The notes under the pieces were generated by a model, which saw only the letters and a list, made by a program, of their open reading frames with translations, did no database searches and was not told the origin of the DNA. Source: Cyclobacterium sp. (GTDB taxonomy: Bacteria > Bacteroidota > Bacteroidia > Cytophagales > Cyclobacteriaceae). From it: a DNA stretch of 51,686 bases. The stretch is from NCBI RefSeq assembly GCF_014762705.1, contig NZ_JABURL010000047.1:1-51686 (forward strand), read 5' to 3'. The translations under genes and the position numbers were made by a program. Below are positions 33,355 to 42,656 of this stretch, piece by piece; positions within the stretch are counted from its first letter, which is position 1; the number at the start of each line of letters is the position of its first letter.

Positions 33355-36246
33355 TCATTTATTGATAAATTTGATCTGTGATTTACCCATCAAGCCGGAA
33401 GGCAATAAGGGGGAACCTTCGTTGAATTTTATTTTGGCATTGGTACGTGTATAGAATAGTTTATCCGCGTTCCTGACATCCCCTACAATCCGATTGTTCC
33501 AGGTATTGACAACCTTAATGGTGATTGTATTCTTTCCCGCTTTCAGAAAAGGGGTAATTCTGGTGGTATAAGGTGGAAGCCAGACGATGCCACAATCATT
33601 ACCATTGACAAAAACCCGGGCCATTTCCTGAATGTCTTCGACAGTGATAAAAGCTTCTTTTTTGGGGGATACCATTTCTTTATCAAGGGTAAATTCCCTG
33701 GAATAGGATGCCGTTCCGGAATAAAATTGTACCCCTTCCCTTTCTGACTCCGTCCAGCTGATAAGTGAATCCATTTGAACCGACTCAGGTCCACCCCATT
33801 CCGGGTTGAAAGCAATCTTCCATTTGGTTGAAATATCCATTGTCTCAACCGAATCATTTGCCTCCGGGTCTTCCTGAAAACCAAATTGTAAGTCGGTGTG
33901 CAAAGAAGCATCATTTACACCACTTGTATTCTCCCTGAAAACAACAAACCTGGAAGCCAGAGGACCCATGATCATTTCCAGCATTAAACCATCTTTCCCC
34001 TCTGAGAAACTAACCTTGCGTTGAATCAAACCCGAAGCCGGATCCCATATTTCCGGTATCCTGTTTTCATCTACCCGGAAATTAATGGAGATTTTTTCCT
34101 CCCTCTCACTGCTATTGGATATAAAGTAGATGTCTTCACTTTTGGTTTGCCGGTGAACAAAATCTATATGCAGGTCATGGTTATCAATGCCCATTACCTC
34201 TATGTCTGGTGGAATAGAAAGCTCATCCAACACTTCCCTGACCGATTTTCCCCAATAAATGGTACCCCTGCCATATTGATTTGAAAACACCTTTTCTTCA
34301 TCACTCTTGCCCCATATTTGATCCGCAATTTTTTTTACTTCTTTGTCAGATTCCGGATACCCCTTCAGGGAAGAGGCCCTTTCCGGCTTTTTGCCAATGA
34401 CTATTGCTCCATTGAAAATCAGTTGCTCAAGACGCTGCAATACTTCCAGAGATATGTCCGAGCGATCCGGAAGCACCAATAATTTGTAGGCCTGACCCTC
34501 TGGCAATACCAATGCACCGTTTTCTGTTTCCAACCTGTTGGTGATCACATCCTCGTTGATATAATCGTATTCATAGCCAGGCAATTTTCCAGGATTGACA
34601 GGCTTGGGCCTTCCACAATGGGGACACTTGGATTCATCGTAAAAATAATCCGGAAACAGTCCAGGCATATCGGGTGTATAATTCGGATCCAACCGTTTTG
34701 GAGGCACCAGGTTAGGGGCATCATTACCATAATACAGCAGGACGTCTGCCACATAATTCCCCTGCCGCAACATGTAGGAGCTTCTGGCAATATAATCCAT
34801 AAACGGGCGGGCCATTTCCCACCAGGTAGCATTGACATTGATATGCTCACCAGCGTGGTAAACAAAGCCGGGTTTGCCGGCAATTTCAGGATTGTGAGAA
34901 AAGGTATGGAACACCACCTGGTTCAGTCCTTCACAAAAAGCAATGTCAATCAACTGCTTAAAGTCCGTCGGGCCGTGTTGCCAGTGATTCCAACCGGTTA
35001 GCGATTCGGCAGCCACTACTTTTTTCCCATATATGTGGGCTGCACTTGCTGCCTCTTTGGTTACCCAGTGGCGCTGCCGGTTCCAGAACTCGCCCATGGG
35101 AATGTGGGAATGCCCCAGTGCTTTCAAAGGTTCCACCCTGGGATGTCCTCCATGCCCGGCCTCAGTGATCATTTGCATGCCCCTCTGCTCAGCAATTTCT
35201 ACTGTTTGGGCATAATGGTTTTCGATCAGTAAATCACTTACCAGGCGCCTGTAATCCGATTCAAACCTTACCTGTATCAGAGAATCTGAATGCTGAAACC
35301 CTTGTATAAGCGGGATATAAGGTCTGGGATCATAAGCATATCGGTTTTCGAATTCCGCTATAAAATTTGGTGTCCAGTCCATCATTTGCCATACCTCATA
35401 GCTGTCAATAAAAATGAACTTAAACTGTTTTTCACGGGTGCTGGCCTGATCTATTCTGGAAAGCAATGCTTCAAAATGATTTTCAGTGGCCTGTTGGCTC
35501 AAATGGTCAATGATCAAGCCTGTTGAATTTGGACTGGGGACCACCAAAGGCTGCATGGTATTGCAACTAAAAATGGACAGCAGTTCCCAAGACCCGGCAG
35601 GTAGCTGAATTTCCGCTATTTTACCATCCTGTTCATTAACCGGGAAAACAATGACTTCTCCCGGTGTATAAATTTTATCCGGGTTTTGGGGAATAGCCAT
35701 TACAAAAAGCTTTTTGCAATTTTCTGCCCTTCCCCTGGCTGATTCCGGGTTTTCAGTAGCCGGCTTGATCGTAGCAGGTCCTGTTACCTGTTCAGCAATA
35801 CTTAACAACTCCTTACTCCCATCAGCAATGTCTACCCACTCACCTCCGGAGTTCCAGCTACTGGCCGAGCTAATGCCCAGATCCAGGCCCAATGAATGAC
35901 TTTTGTCCAGGGCCAAAGACAAGTAATTCAGCGATTCAGGTCCAAGAAAGGCCGGACCATCCGGGATCATATCCTCGGGATCCATCAGAGAACCAATATC
36001 CCAGATAATGGCTCCCCTAAATCCCTTATCTTTCATTTCCTCCAATTCATAAAGCAGTTTTACTGTATCGATATGCCCGTTCATCCATGTCCACAGGGCC
36101 ATAGGCCTGCTTTCTGTCGGTGGATTCAGAAAAGCCTTTTCAGAAATAGGGGATTCCGATTTATCTTGATTGGGGGTACATGAACTGAAAGAAAAGGTAA
36201 GAAACAGTAGCAGAATGGGCATAACTACTCCATAATTACGAAGCAT
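33355..36246 (-). CDS. GH106-family glycoside hydrolase (alpha-L-rhamnosidase-like), lipoprotein
   Basis: A 963-aa lipoprotein (lipobox FSFSSC) matching family GH106, whose members remove terminal alpha-L-rhamnose. Hallmarks are the N-terminal barrel start RPMALWTWMNGHIDTVKLLYE, MKDKGFRGAIIWDIG, the GISSASSWNSGGEWV loop, the catalytic-region blocks TEAGHGGHPRV, MGEFW and AAESLTGWNHW, and the C-terminal beta-sandwich with VFVNGNDCGIVWLPPY. An unusual CPHCGRPKP insert lies in the second half of the barrel. I start at 36246 because it leads directly into the leader; 36285 is in frame. It heads the eight-gene minus-strand operon that continues with five sulfatases. Rhamnose specificity is from the family; it is not proven here. 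Confidence 0.88.
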   Translation of the reverse strand: MLRNYGVVMPILLLFLTFSFSSCTPNQDKSESPISEKAFLNPPTESRPMALWTWMNGHIDTVKLLYELEEMKDKGFRGAIIWDIGSLMDPEDMIPDGPAFLGPESLNYLSLALDKSHSLGLDLGISSASSWNSGGEWVDIADGSKELLSIAEQVTGPATIKPATENPESARGRAENCKKLFVMAIPQNPDKIYTPGEVIVFPVNEQDGKIAEIQLPAGSWELLSIFSCNTMQPLVVPSPNSTGLIIDHLSQQATENHFEALLSRIDQASTREKQFKFIFIDSYEVWQMMDWTPNFIAEFENRYAYDPRPYIPLIQGFQHSDSLIQVRFESDYRRLVSDLLIENHYAQTVEIAEQRGMQMITEAGHGGHPRVEPLKALGHSHIPMGEFWNRQRHWVTKEAASAAHIYGKKVVAAESLTGWNHWQHGPTDFKQLIDIAFCEGLNQVVFHTFSHNPEIAGKPGFVYHAGEHINVNATWWEMARPFMDYIARSSYMLRQGNYVADVLLYYGNDAPNLVPPKRLDPNYTPDMPGLFPDYFYDESKCPHCGRPKPVNPGKLPGYEYDYINEDVITNRLETENGALVLPEGQAYKLLVLPDRSDISLEVLQRLEQLIFNGAIVIGKKPERASSLKGYPESDKEVKKIADQIWGKSDEEKVFSNQYGRGTIYWGKSVREVLDELSIPPDIEVMGIDNHDLHIDFVHRQTKSEDIYFISNSSEREEKISINFRVDENRIPEIWDPASGLIQRKVSFSEGKDGLMLEMIMGPLASRFVVFRENTSGVNDASLHTDLQFGFQEDPEANDSVETMDISTKWKIAFNPEWGGPESVQMDSLISWTESEREGVQFYSGTASYSREFTLDKEMVSPKKEAFITVEDIQEMARVFVNGNDCGIVWLPPYTTRITPFLKAGKNTITIKVVNTWNNRIVGDVRNADKLFYTRTNAKIKFNEGSPLLPSGLMGKSQIKFINK

Positions 36247-36446
36247 AATATCGTGTTTGTGCCACTTTGAGATTTTGGAAAACAATGGACTTTTTTGGAT
36301 TTCAGTTAAAGAAAATTAAATGTAAGGCCCTTCATCTGATAATACTTCCACCATTTTAGCAAAAAAGCATGCTATATTAACACCTTTTGCCGACCAAAAC
36401 CCGGCACGGGGCCAGGGATTGAAAGCGACAATCAGCTGAAAAATTA

Positions 36447-37544
36447 TCACTTTAAAGTAATGGTAAATTTAGTGCCTTTGTTTGGCTCGCTTTCAATATC
36501 AATTTTCCCTCCTAATGAGGTGACATGATTATGTACCAAATAAAGGCCTATACCCTTGCTGTCTGCATTATTATGGAATGTCTCCCTGAAACCGAAAACT
36601 TTATCCCCTATTCGCTTCATGTCGAAACCCATGCCGTTATCTTCAAAAATCAACTGGGGAGAACCCTGGTTAATTCTGGTTGAAACCGATATTATAGCAT
36701 TACTGCCTGGCTTGGCATATTTAATGGAGTTTGTAAACATGTTTAAAAAAATACTTTCCAAATAGGACCTATTGAATTTCACCTGATCAAAGACAGAGAA
36801 ATCCGCCATTATCCTGGTATTTGAAGTTTCGATCAGGGATTTGATCGAATTTTTCACCTTACCCAAAACCTCCTGCAAATCAATCTGCTCTACCAGGACT
36901 GTCAAAACATCTTTTTCACTCAAATTGTCCACATAGGTGTCCAAAGTATGCTTCAGGCCTTCGGTAGAATGCTTCATCAATTGAATAAATTCCAGTATTT
37001 CAACGGGATCCATGGTTGATTCCTCCAAAATACTGAATATGGACAGTAAATTATTCACAGGTGAGCGTAAATCATGGGAGGTAGTAAAAGTAAGCTCCTT
37101 TAGTTTTTCATTGGATTGAGTGAGTTTGGTGATCAGGGCATTTCTATCTGCCTCCAGTTTCTTTTTATGGGTAATATTTTTAGCAACTGCATAGATAAGC
37201 CCCTCTTCCTTCGCAGGTACAGAGGTCCATGACAGCCAAATGATATCACCGGAATGGGTGATATACCTGTTTTCAAAATTAAGCAGGGGAATACCATCTG
37301 ATATGATATAGTTCCGTGTCTCCACCGTGGCTTCAAGGTCCTCCTTGTGAATGAAAGAATTAATGGGTCTTCCATATAAAATCTCATCCGGATAGCCCAG
37401 CACCTTTTTCAAAGCGGGATTGACCCGCTTAAAATAACCATCAAAGCCGGCCACACTAAACAAGTCCAGTGACAATTCAAAAAACAACTCCATTTTAAAC
37501 GAAGTCAATTCATAGGCATGCTCATTTTTTGACTGACAATCCAT
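36447..37544 (-). CDS. Soluble PAS-domain sensor histidine kinase
   Basis: A 365-aa histidine kinase without signal peptide or membrane helix. Residues about 18-135 form a PAS domain with a PAC tail (SVAGFDGYFKRVNPALKKVLG, WTSVPAKEEGLIYAVAKNITHKK). A short coiled linker leads to the HisKA domain with phospho-acceptor H157 in TTSHDLRSPVNN. The ATPase domain has N272 (N box), D302-N303-G-x-G306 and G331-x-G333. There is no receiver domain and no response-regulator gene within the window. It sits between the GH106 operon and the sulfatase/DUF1593 group in the same direction, separated by 160 and 313 bases, so it probably has its own promoter. Signal and partner are unknown. Confidence 0.9.
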   Translation of the reverse strand: MDCQSKNEHAYELTSFKMELFFELSLDLFSVAGFDGYFKRVNPALKKVLGYPDEILYGRPINSFIHKEDLEATVETRNYIISDGIPLLNFENRYITHSGDIIWLSWTSVPAKEEGLIYAVAKNITHKKKLEADRNALITKLTQSNEKLKELTFTTSHDLRSPVNNLLSIFSILEESTMDPVEILEFIQLMKHSTEGLKHTLDTYVDNLSEKDVLTVLVEQIDLQEVLGKVKNSIKSLIETSNTRIMADFSVFDQVKFNRSYLESIFLNMFTNSIKYAKPGSNAIISVSTRINQGSPQLIFEDNGMGFDMKRIGDKVFGFRETFHNNADSKGIGLYLVHNHVTSLGGKIDIESEPNKGTKFTITLK

Positions 37545-37857
37545 AGTTGATTAAAAATTGAACCGGTAAAAATATCTTTCGAAATAACTGTTAAAAGGCA
37601 TTTTGTTTCAAATACATGCTGTTTACGGCAATAAAAATATTAAATAATTTAAGCAATTTGTCAAATTACGAATTAAATTTAATAAAAGGGCATTATAAAA
37701 AATCAACTTTTTTAAAATAAAAAAATAGTCCGCCTCCATTTTTTGTGGTATAATTCAATTTTTTTAGTTTAAAATGATTTTTTCTATTTATCAACTTATT
37801 GGGATATTTTTCTTGCCCAGCCTGTAAAAACTAATGTTTATGGTATAAACCAGGCCT
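37545..37857. other. AT-rich intergenic region
   Basis: About 310 very AT-rich bases between the kinase start and the HEAT-tailed sulfatase stop. It should hold the kinase promoter (minus strand), but no exact TAnnTTTG box was found. A short inverted repeat gttta / taaac (37837-37851) lies just past the sulfatase stop; without a T-run it is only a weak terminator candidate. Confidence 0.4.
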
Positions 37858-39771
37858 TTACTTATGGGTATCAATGGCTATTCCACAGTTGATCTGTGTT
37901 TGGTCCAGGGCCATTCCAATAAACATGGGATAACTCCAGCTTTTGTACCGGCCCCAAATATCACCTGCATATTTGGGAAATATTTCATCTTGAATCACTG
38001 TCAGTAATGGTGCTGCCTTTTCTCCAAGCTGCCGTACGCTGATGGCCGCTTGCAAGACCTGAACTTCATCAGTTAACTTCAACATGTTTTCCAAAACGGT
38101 AAAGGCATAGGGATCATCTCCCCGCTTTGCCATGATTTCAGCGGCTTTGATCGCTACAGCGGGTACTTCGTCCAGCATCAATTCTTTCAATTCAGGCATC
38201 AGGGCTGTTATATCCCCTTCATAGGCATCCAATGCTATTAATGCCCAGAACCTTTGAGAAGGGTCACTGGCTTCAAAATAAGGCTGAAGTGATTCTAAAT
38301 CCGACACTTTGCCTGCCATTTTGGCCACATCCAATATTCCCTGATACTTTTCCCTGCTGTAGGAGCGGGCGACTTCATAAATGCTAGTATTTTTGGCCTC
38401 CTGCATCATAATACCTTCCGTGATCAGTCCGGTATCCCTGTGCCGGACCATCCACTCATCCAATGCATTAGAAAGCTGCTGGATCAATCCACTGAACTCT
38501 GCTTCATTAATCAGGTTGGTTTGTTCCAACGGATCATTTTTCAGGTCGTATAGCAGTTCTACTTCCTTTGCTTCAAACATTTTTCTGGTTTGTTCAGGCA
38601 ACGATCCCAAATCCCTGATCCGGTTGATCTCCTCATAACTCCCTCCCTTATTGAATATCAATGCATTTTGAAAGTAAGGCAACTGCGGCATGAAGTGTCT
38701 CACATATAAATACCTGCCATCATAAACGGAGCGGGAAACTTCATAACAATCATCCGCCCTGTCCCGGTAACCAAAAACATATTTTTTTTCTCCCGGATCA
38801 TTCCCCAGGAAACTGGTTCCCTCCATCAATTCAGGTACTTCTGCTCCAGCTATGTGGATAACCGTAGGTGCAAAGTCTACAAATCCCACCTTTATCTCCG
38901 TTTCGGTGCCCTGAATATGGTTAACCAGGTGCTTGTATTTTTCTGGAACATGTAATATGAAAGGAATCTGGAGTCCCGCATTATTCAACCAGCGTTTGTG
39001 ACCCGGAAGCCCATGCCCGTGATCGGAAAAAACAAAAACGATGGTTTCTTCCAAGAGGCCATCTGCTTCCAACTGTTGCAGCAAATCAGCCACTTCCTGA
39101 TCAAAAACCGCAAGTAAGTCATACATATGGGCCCATATCTTTCTCATTTTAGGGCTGTCTGGCAAATAAGGTGGGAGTCTTACCTGCTCAGGATCGGTAT
39201 ATTCGGACAAGGATTCGGTGTCTGAATCCCTCAGGGCATTGGTAGGACCTTCATGGGTGATCATAAAGTTAAAAACACTGAAAAAGGGTTTTCCCTCTGG
39301 CCGGTTGCGCCAGTGGGCAGTATTGCTGCTTTCGTCCCACCTGCCCTCGTGACTAAAATTATAATCCGTTTTGACATTATTGCTGGTATAATAACCTGCT
39401 TCCCGCAGTACCTCGGGCAAAATTTTCATGGATTCGGGTACCGGGGTTTCAGACCTCAGGTGTTGTGATCCCAGGGAAATGGCATACATACCGGTAATCA
39501 GGGTGGATCTGGCTGGTGCACAAATGGGTGCATTGGAAAAGGCCTGATTGAATTTGATACTGCGCTTCGCCAACCGGTCTATATGTGGGGTTCTTGCCAG
39601 ACTGTCTCCATAACAGCCATATATTGGACTCAGGTCTTCATGGGATATCCATAAAATATTGGGATGGTCCCGGGATTCTTCTGCAGTTCCACAGGCATTA
39701 AAAACAATCAATAACAGCAACAGTACAAAATAATGGTTCCTGCTTATACCGAAAATACCATTCTTCTTCAT
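37858..39771 (-). CDS. S1 sulfatase with C-terminal HEAT-like repeats, CAPAR
   Basis: A 637-aa lipoprotein sulfatase (lipobox IVFNAC, Cys27). The metal motif is E45-D46 in WISHEDLSPIYGCYGD, and the formylglycine site is C84-A-P-A-R followed by STLITGMY; the required C-x-P-x-R is kept. SDHGHGLPGHKRW gives the metal DH. These features are those of heparan-N-sulfatase-like (sulfamidase-like) members of S1. The last ~150 residues (from RFWALIALDAYEGD) form helical HEAT-like repeats with alternating ALxALxxxG-type helices, an add-on that may bind partners or substrate. It ends the group transcribed from 44213, 65 bases after the putative glycosidase stop at 39837. Confidence 0.92.
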   Translation of the reverse strand: MKKNGIFGISRNHYFVLLLLLIVFNACGTAEESRDHPNILWISHEDLSPIYGCYGDSLARTPHIDRLAKRSIKFNQAFSNAPICAPARSTLITGMYAISLGSQHLRSETPVPESMKILPEVLREAGYYTSNNVKTDYNFSHEGRWDESSNTAHWRNRPEGKPFFSVFNFMITHEGPTNALRDSDTESLSEYTDPEQVRLPPYLPDSPKMRKIWAHMYDLLAVFDQEVADLLQQLEADGLLEETIVFVFSDHGHGLPGHKRWLNNAGLQIPFILHVPEKYKHLVNHIQGTETEIKVGFVDFAPTVIHIAGAEVPELMEGTSFLGNDPGEKKYVFGYRDRADDCYEVSRSVYDGRYLYVRHFMPQLPYFQNALIFNKGGSYEEINRIRDLGSLPEQTRKMFEAKEVELLYDLKNDPLEQTNLINEAEFSGLIQQLSNALDEWMVRHRDTGLITEGIMMQEAKNTSIYEVARSYSREKYQGILDVAKMAGKVSDLESLQPYFEASDPSQRFWALIALDAYEGDITALMPELKELMLDEVPAVAIKAAEIMAKRGDDPYAFTVLENMLKLTDEVQVLQAAISVRQLGEKAAPLLTVIQDEIFPKYAGDIWGRYKSWSYPMFIGMALDQTQINCGIAIDTHK

Positions 39772-39836
39772 GCCTTATTATTTTATTTCCCGGGTATGTT
39801 GTTTTGACTTAAACCCTGGCAGTCACCAGAGCGGTT

Positions 39837-41243
39837 TTATTCCCTAACCAATACAGCTATACTGCCTGTGCTCACAGGGCTGCTCAGCTGGATGGTTCCT
39901 CCGCCTTCAATTTCTGAGGTTTCCAGCCATTTTGCATCTACTATGGAAAGCCACTGAAGGGAAGCATTACCCGCCAATGAACTCAGATCCAAGGTAACTT
40001 CTCCTTCTTGAGGAAAGTAAACGAGGTATTTTTCACCTTTTTTTATTGCGCAATAGGCCTCGTTTACCTCCCTTCCGGACAGCAAATCCATGTGTGGTTC
40101 AATTTCCCAGAACTTAATTTTTTCTTCCAATTTCCTTACAGCCATCAAAGCATGTATGGATGGATTGCTCAAACCCAAACCTGCGGGAGGCCGGTGAAAC
40201 CTGCTGGAAGCAAAACCACCGATAATGTTGCGAAAAAACGTTTCTACAGCATGCTTGTCATCGATTCCCCGATTGGTCCAGGGGCTCGTTTTACTCCCAT
40301 AAATCTTGGTACTGTTAACAGGCCTGGGATTGGATTGGATATAATCAAAAATAAAACGGGCATTGTCCCAGTTGAGCTGCCCGGTATTGTGGCTGTTTTG
40401 GGACATGTCTATGTAATCATAGCGTTCAGGATGATCCAGTGTTCGCTTGTGCATGTCGGATTTGATATCCCAGTCATCCCACATTTGAGTTAGCATGATT
40501 TCTTTATCTCCTGCTTCTTTTTTAATAAAATCAGCCCAGTAAACTGCCCATTCATCTTCCCCCTTGGTCTCATTGTCGATGCAATACAGCACATGATCAT
40601 ATTCAAGGGCATGGCTCAGTAGTTTGCGTACAAAGGATTGCTGGTAGTCCAATAAGAGGGAGTTGTCATCCAGAGCTGGAACCGTATAGAAAAAGGGTTG
40701 TTCGTTTGCTCCGGGATGGTTGGGATACAGGCTATCTAGCTGAACCTCTTCATAGGTATAATTGATGTTATTGGCTGGATGATAAGGATCAGAAAGCCAT
40801 TCCTGCCTGGAATGATCAAAACGGTCCCAAATTTCAATCTGAACGATGATATCTCTTTGAGCGGTCCAATGCAACAAGCTATCAAACTTTAGCCAGTAGG
40901 CCTCATTCCAAAGGTTCAGGTCAAACTTTTCTTCATCATTTGTAGCAAAGGCCTTAAGGTCTCCGGGATCCCGGTCGCTCATGGTATTGCGGATATAATT
41001 GCCTCCTATATCATGAAGGCTGTCCAAATGAGATTTGAGGTTGGGTTGCTGAAACAAGTTGTCATTATCCGTGGCTCCCAACAATAAAACGGGTTCTCCC
41101 TTATATTCCCAATAGGCCGGATTTTCTGACCAGGGCCGGATACTGCCCTCCATATTTGTCTCCTTTGCGTCGTTAGTCTCCTGCTGGCAGGCAGCTGTCA
41201 ACAGCAATAATACCATGTAGTTCAAGGACTGAATAGTTTTCAT
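39837..41243 (-). CDS. Putative TIM-barrel glycoside hydrolase lipoprotein
   Basis: A 468-aa lipoprotein (lipobox LLTAAC) with the look of a clan GH-A-type TIM-barrel hydrolase. Supporting pieces are RPWSENPAYWEYKGEPVLLLG at the start (as in DUF4038-like apiosidase-type proteins), GGNYIRNTMSDRD, IVQIEIWDRFDHSRQEW, and VLYCIDNETKGEDEW, where the Glu in DNET is in the usual acid/base position after strand 4. A beta-rich ~90-residue C-terminal domain follows. I cannot name the GH family. Its ATG overlaps the stop of the DUF1593 gene (ATGA, 41240-41243), so the two are translationally coupled and probably act in one pathway. Function is inferred from fold features only. Confidence 0.72.
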   Translation of the reverse strand: MKTIQSLNYMVLLLLTAACQQETNDAKETNMEGSIRPWSENPAYWEYKGEPVLLLGATDNDNLFQQPNLKSHLDSLHDIGGNYIRNTMSDRDPGDLKAFATNDEEKFDLNLWNEAYWLKFDSLLHWTAQRDIIVQIEIWDRFDHSRQEWLSDPYHPANNINYTYEEVQLDSLYPNHPGANEQPFFYTVPALDDNSLLLDYQQSFVRKLLSHALEYDHVLYCIDNETKGEDEWAVYWADFIKKEAGDKEIMLTQMWDDWDIKSDMHKRTLDHPERYDYIDMSQNSHNTGQLNWDNARFIFDYIQSNPRPVNSTKIYGSKTSPWTNRGIDDKHAVETFFRNIIGGFASSRFHRPPAGLGLSNPSIHALMAVRKLEEKIKFWEIEPHMDLLSGREVNEAYCAIKKGEKYLVYFPQEGEVTLDLSSLAGNASLQWLSIVDAKWLETSEIEGGGTIQLSSPVSTGSIAVLVRE

Positions 41244-42634
41244 GGGTTTGGGCTTAAAATAATGCGTTTATAACTCGTCAGAGCCGGCAGCCCCTGGTCC
41301 CTCACTTCCACGATCAGGTGGATGGATTCCTCTGATGCCAATACCGGCATTTCAAAAGATACAGCGGCACCCTGGTCGTCCCCATGTAAATGCAAGTGTT
41401 TGGCAGGTCGGTAAATTTCTTCATAAACCCACCAAAAAAAATGTATTTGTTGTCCATCGGGATCAGTGCTGCCACCGGCATCAACACGTATCAGATCTCC
41501 CGGTTTCGCTGAAATATACAAGGGATCTGGGCCCTGATGACCATTTACTACAGCCACAGGGTTGTGGTTTGCTTCCGCATAAGGTAGATGAGCCCACTTT
41601 ACCCGTGCCATAAAGTCCGACTGGAAGGCTGTCCTCCAGCGGGCCACCGAATGTCGCTCATTGAGTGTGCCCTCCAGGTAGTCAGGAGCATCTATCCAAA
41701 GCTTTCCTTTCAGCAGCCGGTACCTGCCGCCCCATCCACCCCAATCGGGTCGTTCGGGAGCGTTTAATCCATTCCTGATCAAACCGAGAAAAGAAGGGGA
41801 GTCACCTTCTTTCATGCCATTGGTACCATGGCCGTGGAGTTGGTACCGGTCGCTTAAAGGACCGTTGCCGTGAATATTGGCTCTGATCCAGTCACCATTT
41901 TGCATGTGCTGCTGACCGGTCATGTACATGCCCCTGAAGGCAGACAATTCCCTTACACCGGTAAAACCTTGCCAGGCGAAACCATTGGCGATAAAATTCA
42001 GTTGCTTGAACTCTCTGAGTAGGTATTCCCGATGCCCATCCTGGTCCCCGATGGCATGCACCTGAATCCTCCGGCAAAAAGCATCCACATCCCGGGTGGA
42101 TCTTGTTTGACTGATCTTCCACAGGGCTTGTGCCAATTCCCTTAAACCACCCCAAACAGGAATATGTACCATATCGGTTGTCGCATCCACTACCTGAATA
42201 ATAGCTTCCGAGGCTTCGGAATCGAATCCCTCACCTATATCAGCTGAATTTCCTAGTCCCTTCCTGATCAGAGACAAAAGCCTATCGGGATGGGGAAATT
42301 CCTGCGAATGAATGATCAAATTGGGGTAAATTTCACGGTATGCCGACAAGTGCCCGCTGATAAGTTCTGGTTTTATATCCTGTCCATGCCCCAACCTGCT
42401 AGTTGCACACAATGCCTTGATGTCAAAGTGATCTGCATAATACAGGAAACGCACCAGGCTTTGCTCGTCATCCGTGTCACCACCAATATCTGTGAGCAGT
42501 ATTACCTGGGGTTTTGCGGCGGGAACACCAAAGAGCTGCCAATTGGTCAGAAGGCAAGCAAGGAGAAGAACCAAGGTTTTCGTCTGAAAACAATCTACTA
42601 TTCTGAAGTAAATCCCATAATGATTAAAAAACAT
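41240..42634 (-). CDS. DUF1593 nucleoside-hydrolase-like secreted protein
   Basis: A 464-aa exported protein (hydrophobic leader about 18-38). Residues about 42-290 match DUF1593, a nucleoside-hydrolase-like fold, with the metal/ribose-type motif DIGGDTDDEQSLVRFL near 50 and HIPVWGGLRELAQAL near 160. The C-terminal ~100 residues (VVNGHQGPDPLYISAKPG, DAGGSTDPDGQQIHFFWWVYEE) match the Ig-like domain usually attached to this family. Its members are secreted proteins found in glycan loci, but the reaction is not established; action on a sugar N- or O-glycoside is plausible. It starts 22 bases after the upstream sulfatase stop and overlaps the downstream gene by 4 bases. Confidence 0.87.
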   Translation of the reverse strand: MFFNHYGIYFRIVDCFQTKTLVLLLACLLTNWQLFGVPAAKPQVILLTDIGGDTDDEQSLVRFLYYADHFDIKALCATSRLGHGQDIKPELISGHLSAYREIYPNLIIHSQEFPHPDRLLSLIRKGLGNSADIGEGFDSEASEAIIQVVDATTDMVHIPVWGGLRELAQALWKISQTRSTRDVDAFCRRIQVHAIGDQDGHREYLLREFKQLNFIANGFAWQGFTGVRELSAFRGMYMTGQQHMQNGDWIRANIHGNGPLSDRYQLHGHGTNGMKEGDSPSFLGLIRNGLNAPERPDWGGWGGRYRLLKGKLWIDAPDYLEGTLNERHSVARWRTAFQSDFMARVKWAHLPYAEANHNPVAVVNGHQGPDPLYISAKPGDLIRVDAGGSTDPDGQQIHFFWWVYEEIYRPAKHLHLHGDDQGAAVSFEMPVLASEESIHLIVEVRDQGLPALTSYKRIILSPNP

Positions 42635-42656
42635 AAATGTTTAAGATTTGGAAGTA

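Noticed and set aside
40008-40493. 161-codon open frame on the plus strand
   Set aside because: Antisense to the putative TIM-barrel hydrolase; composition does not resemble a real protein.
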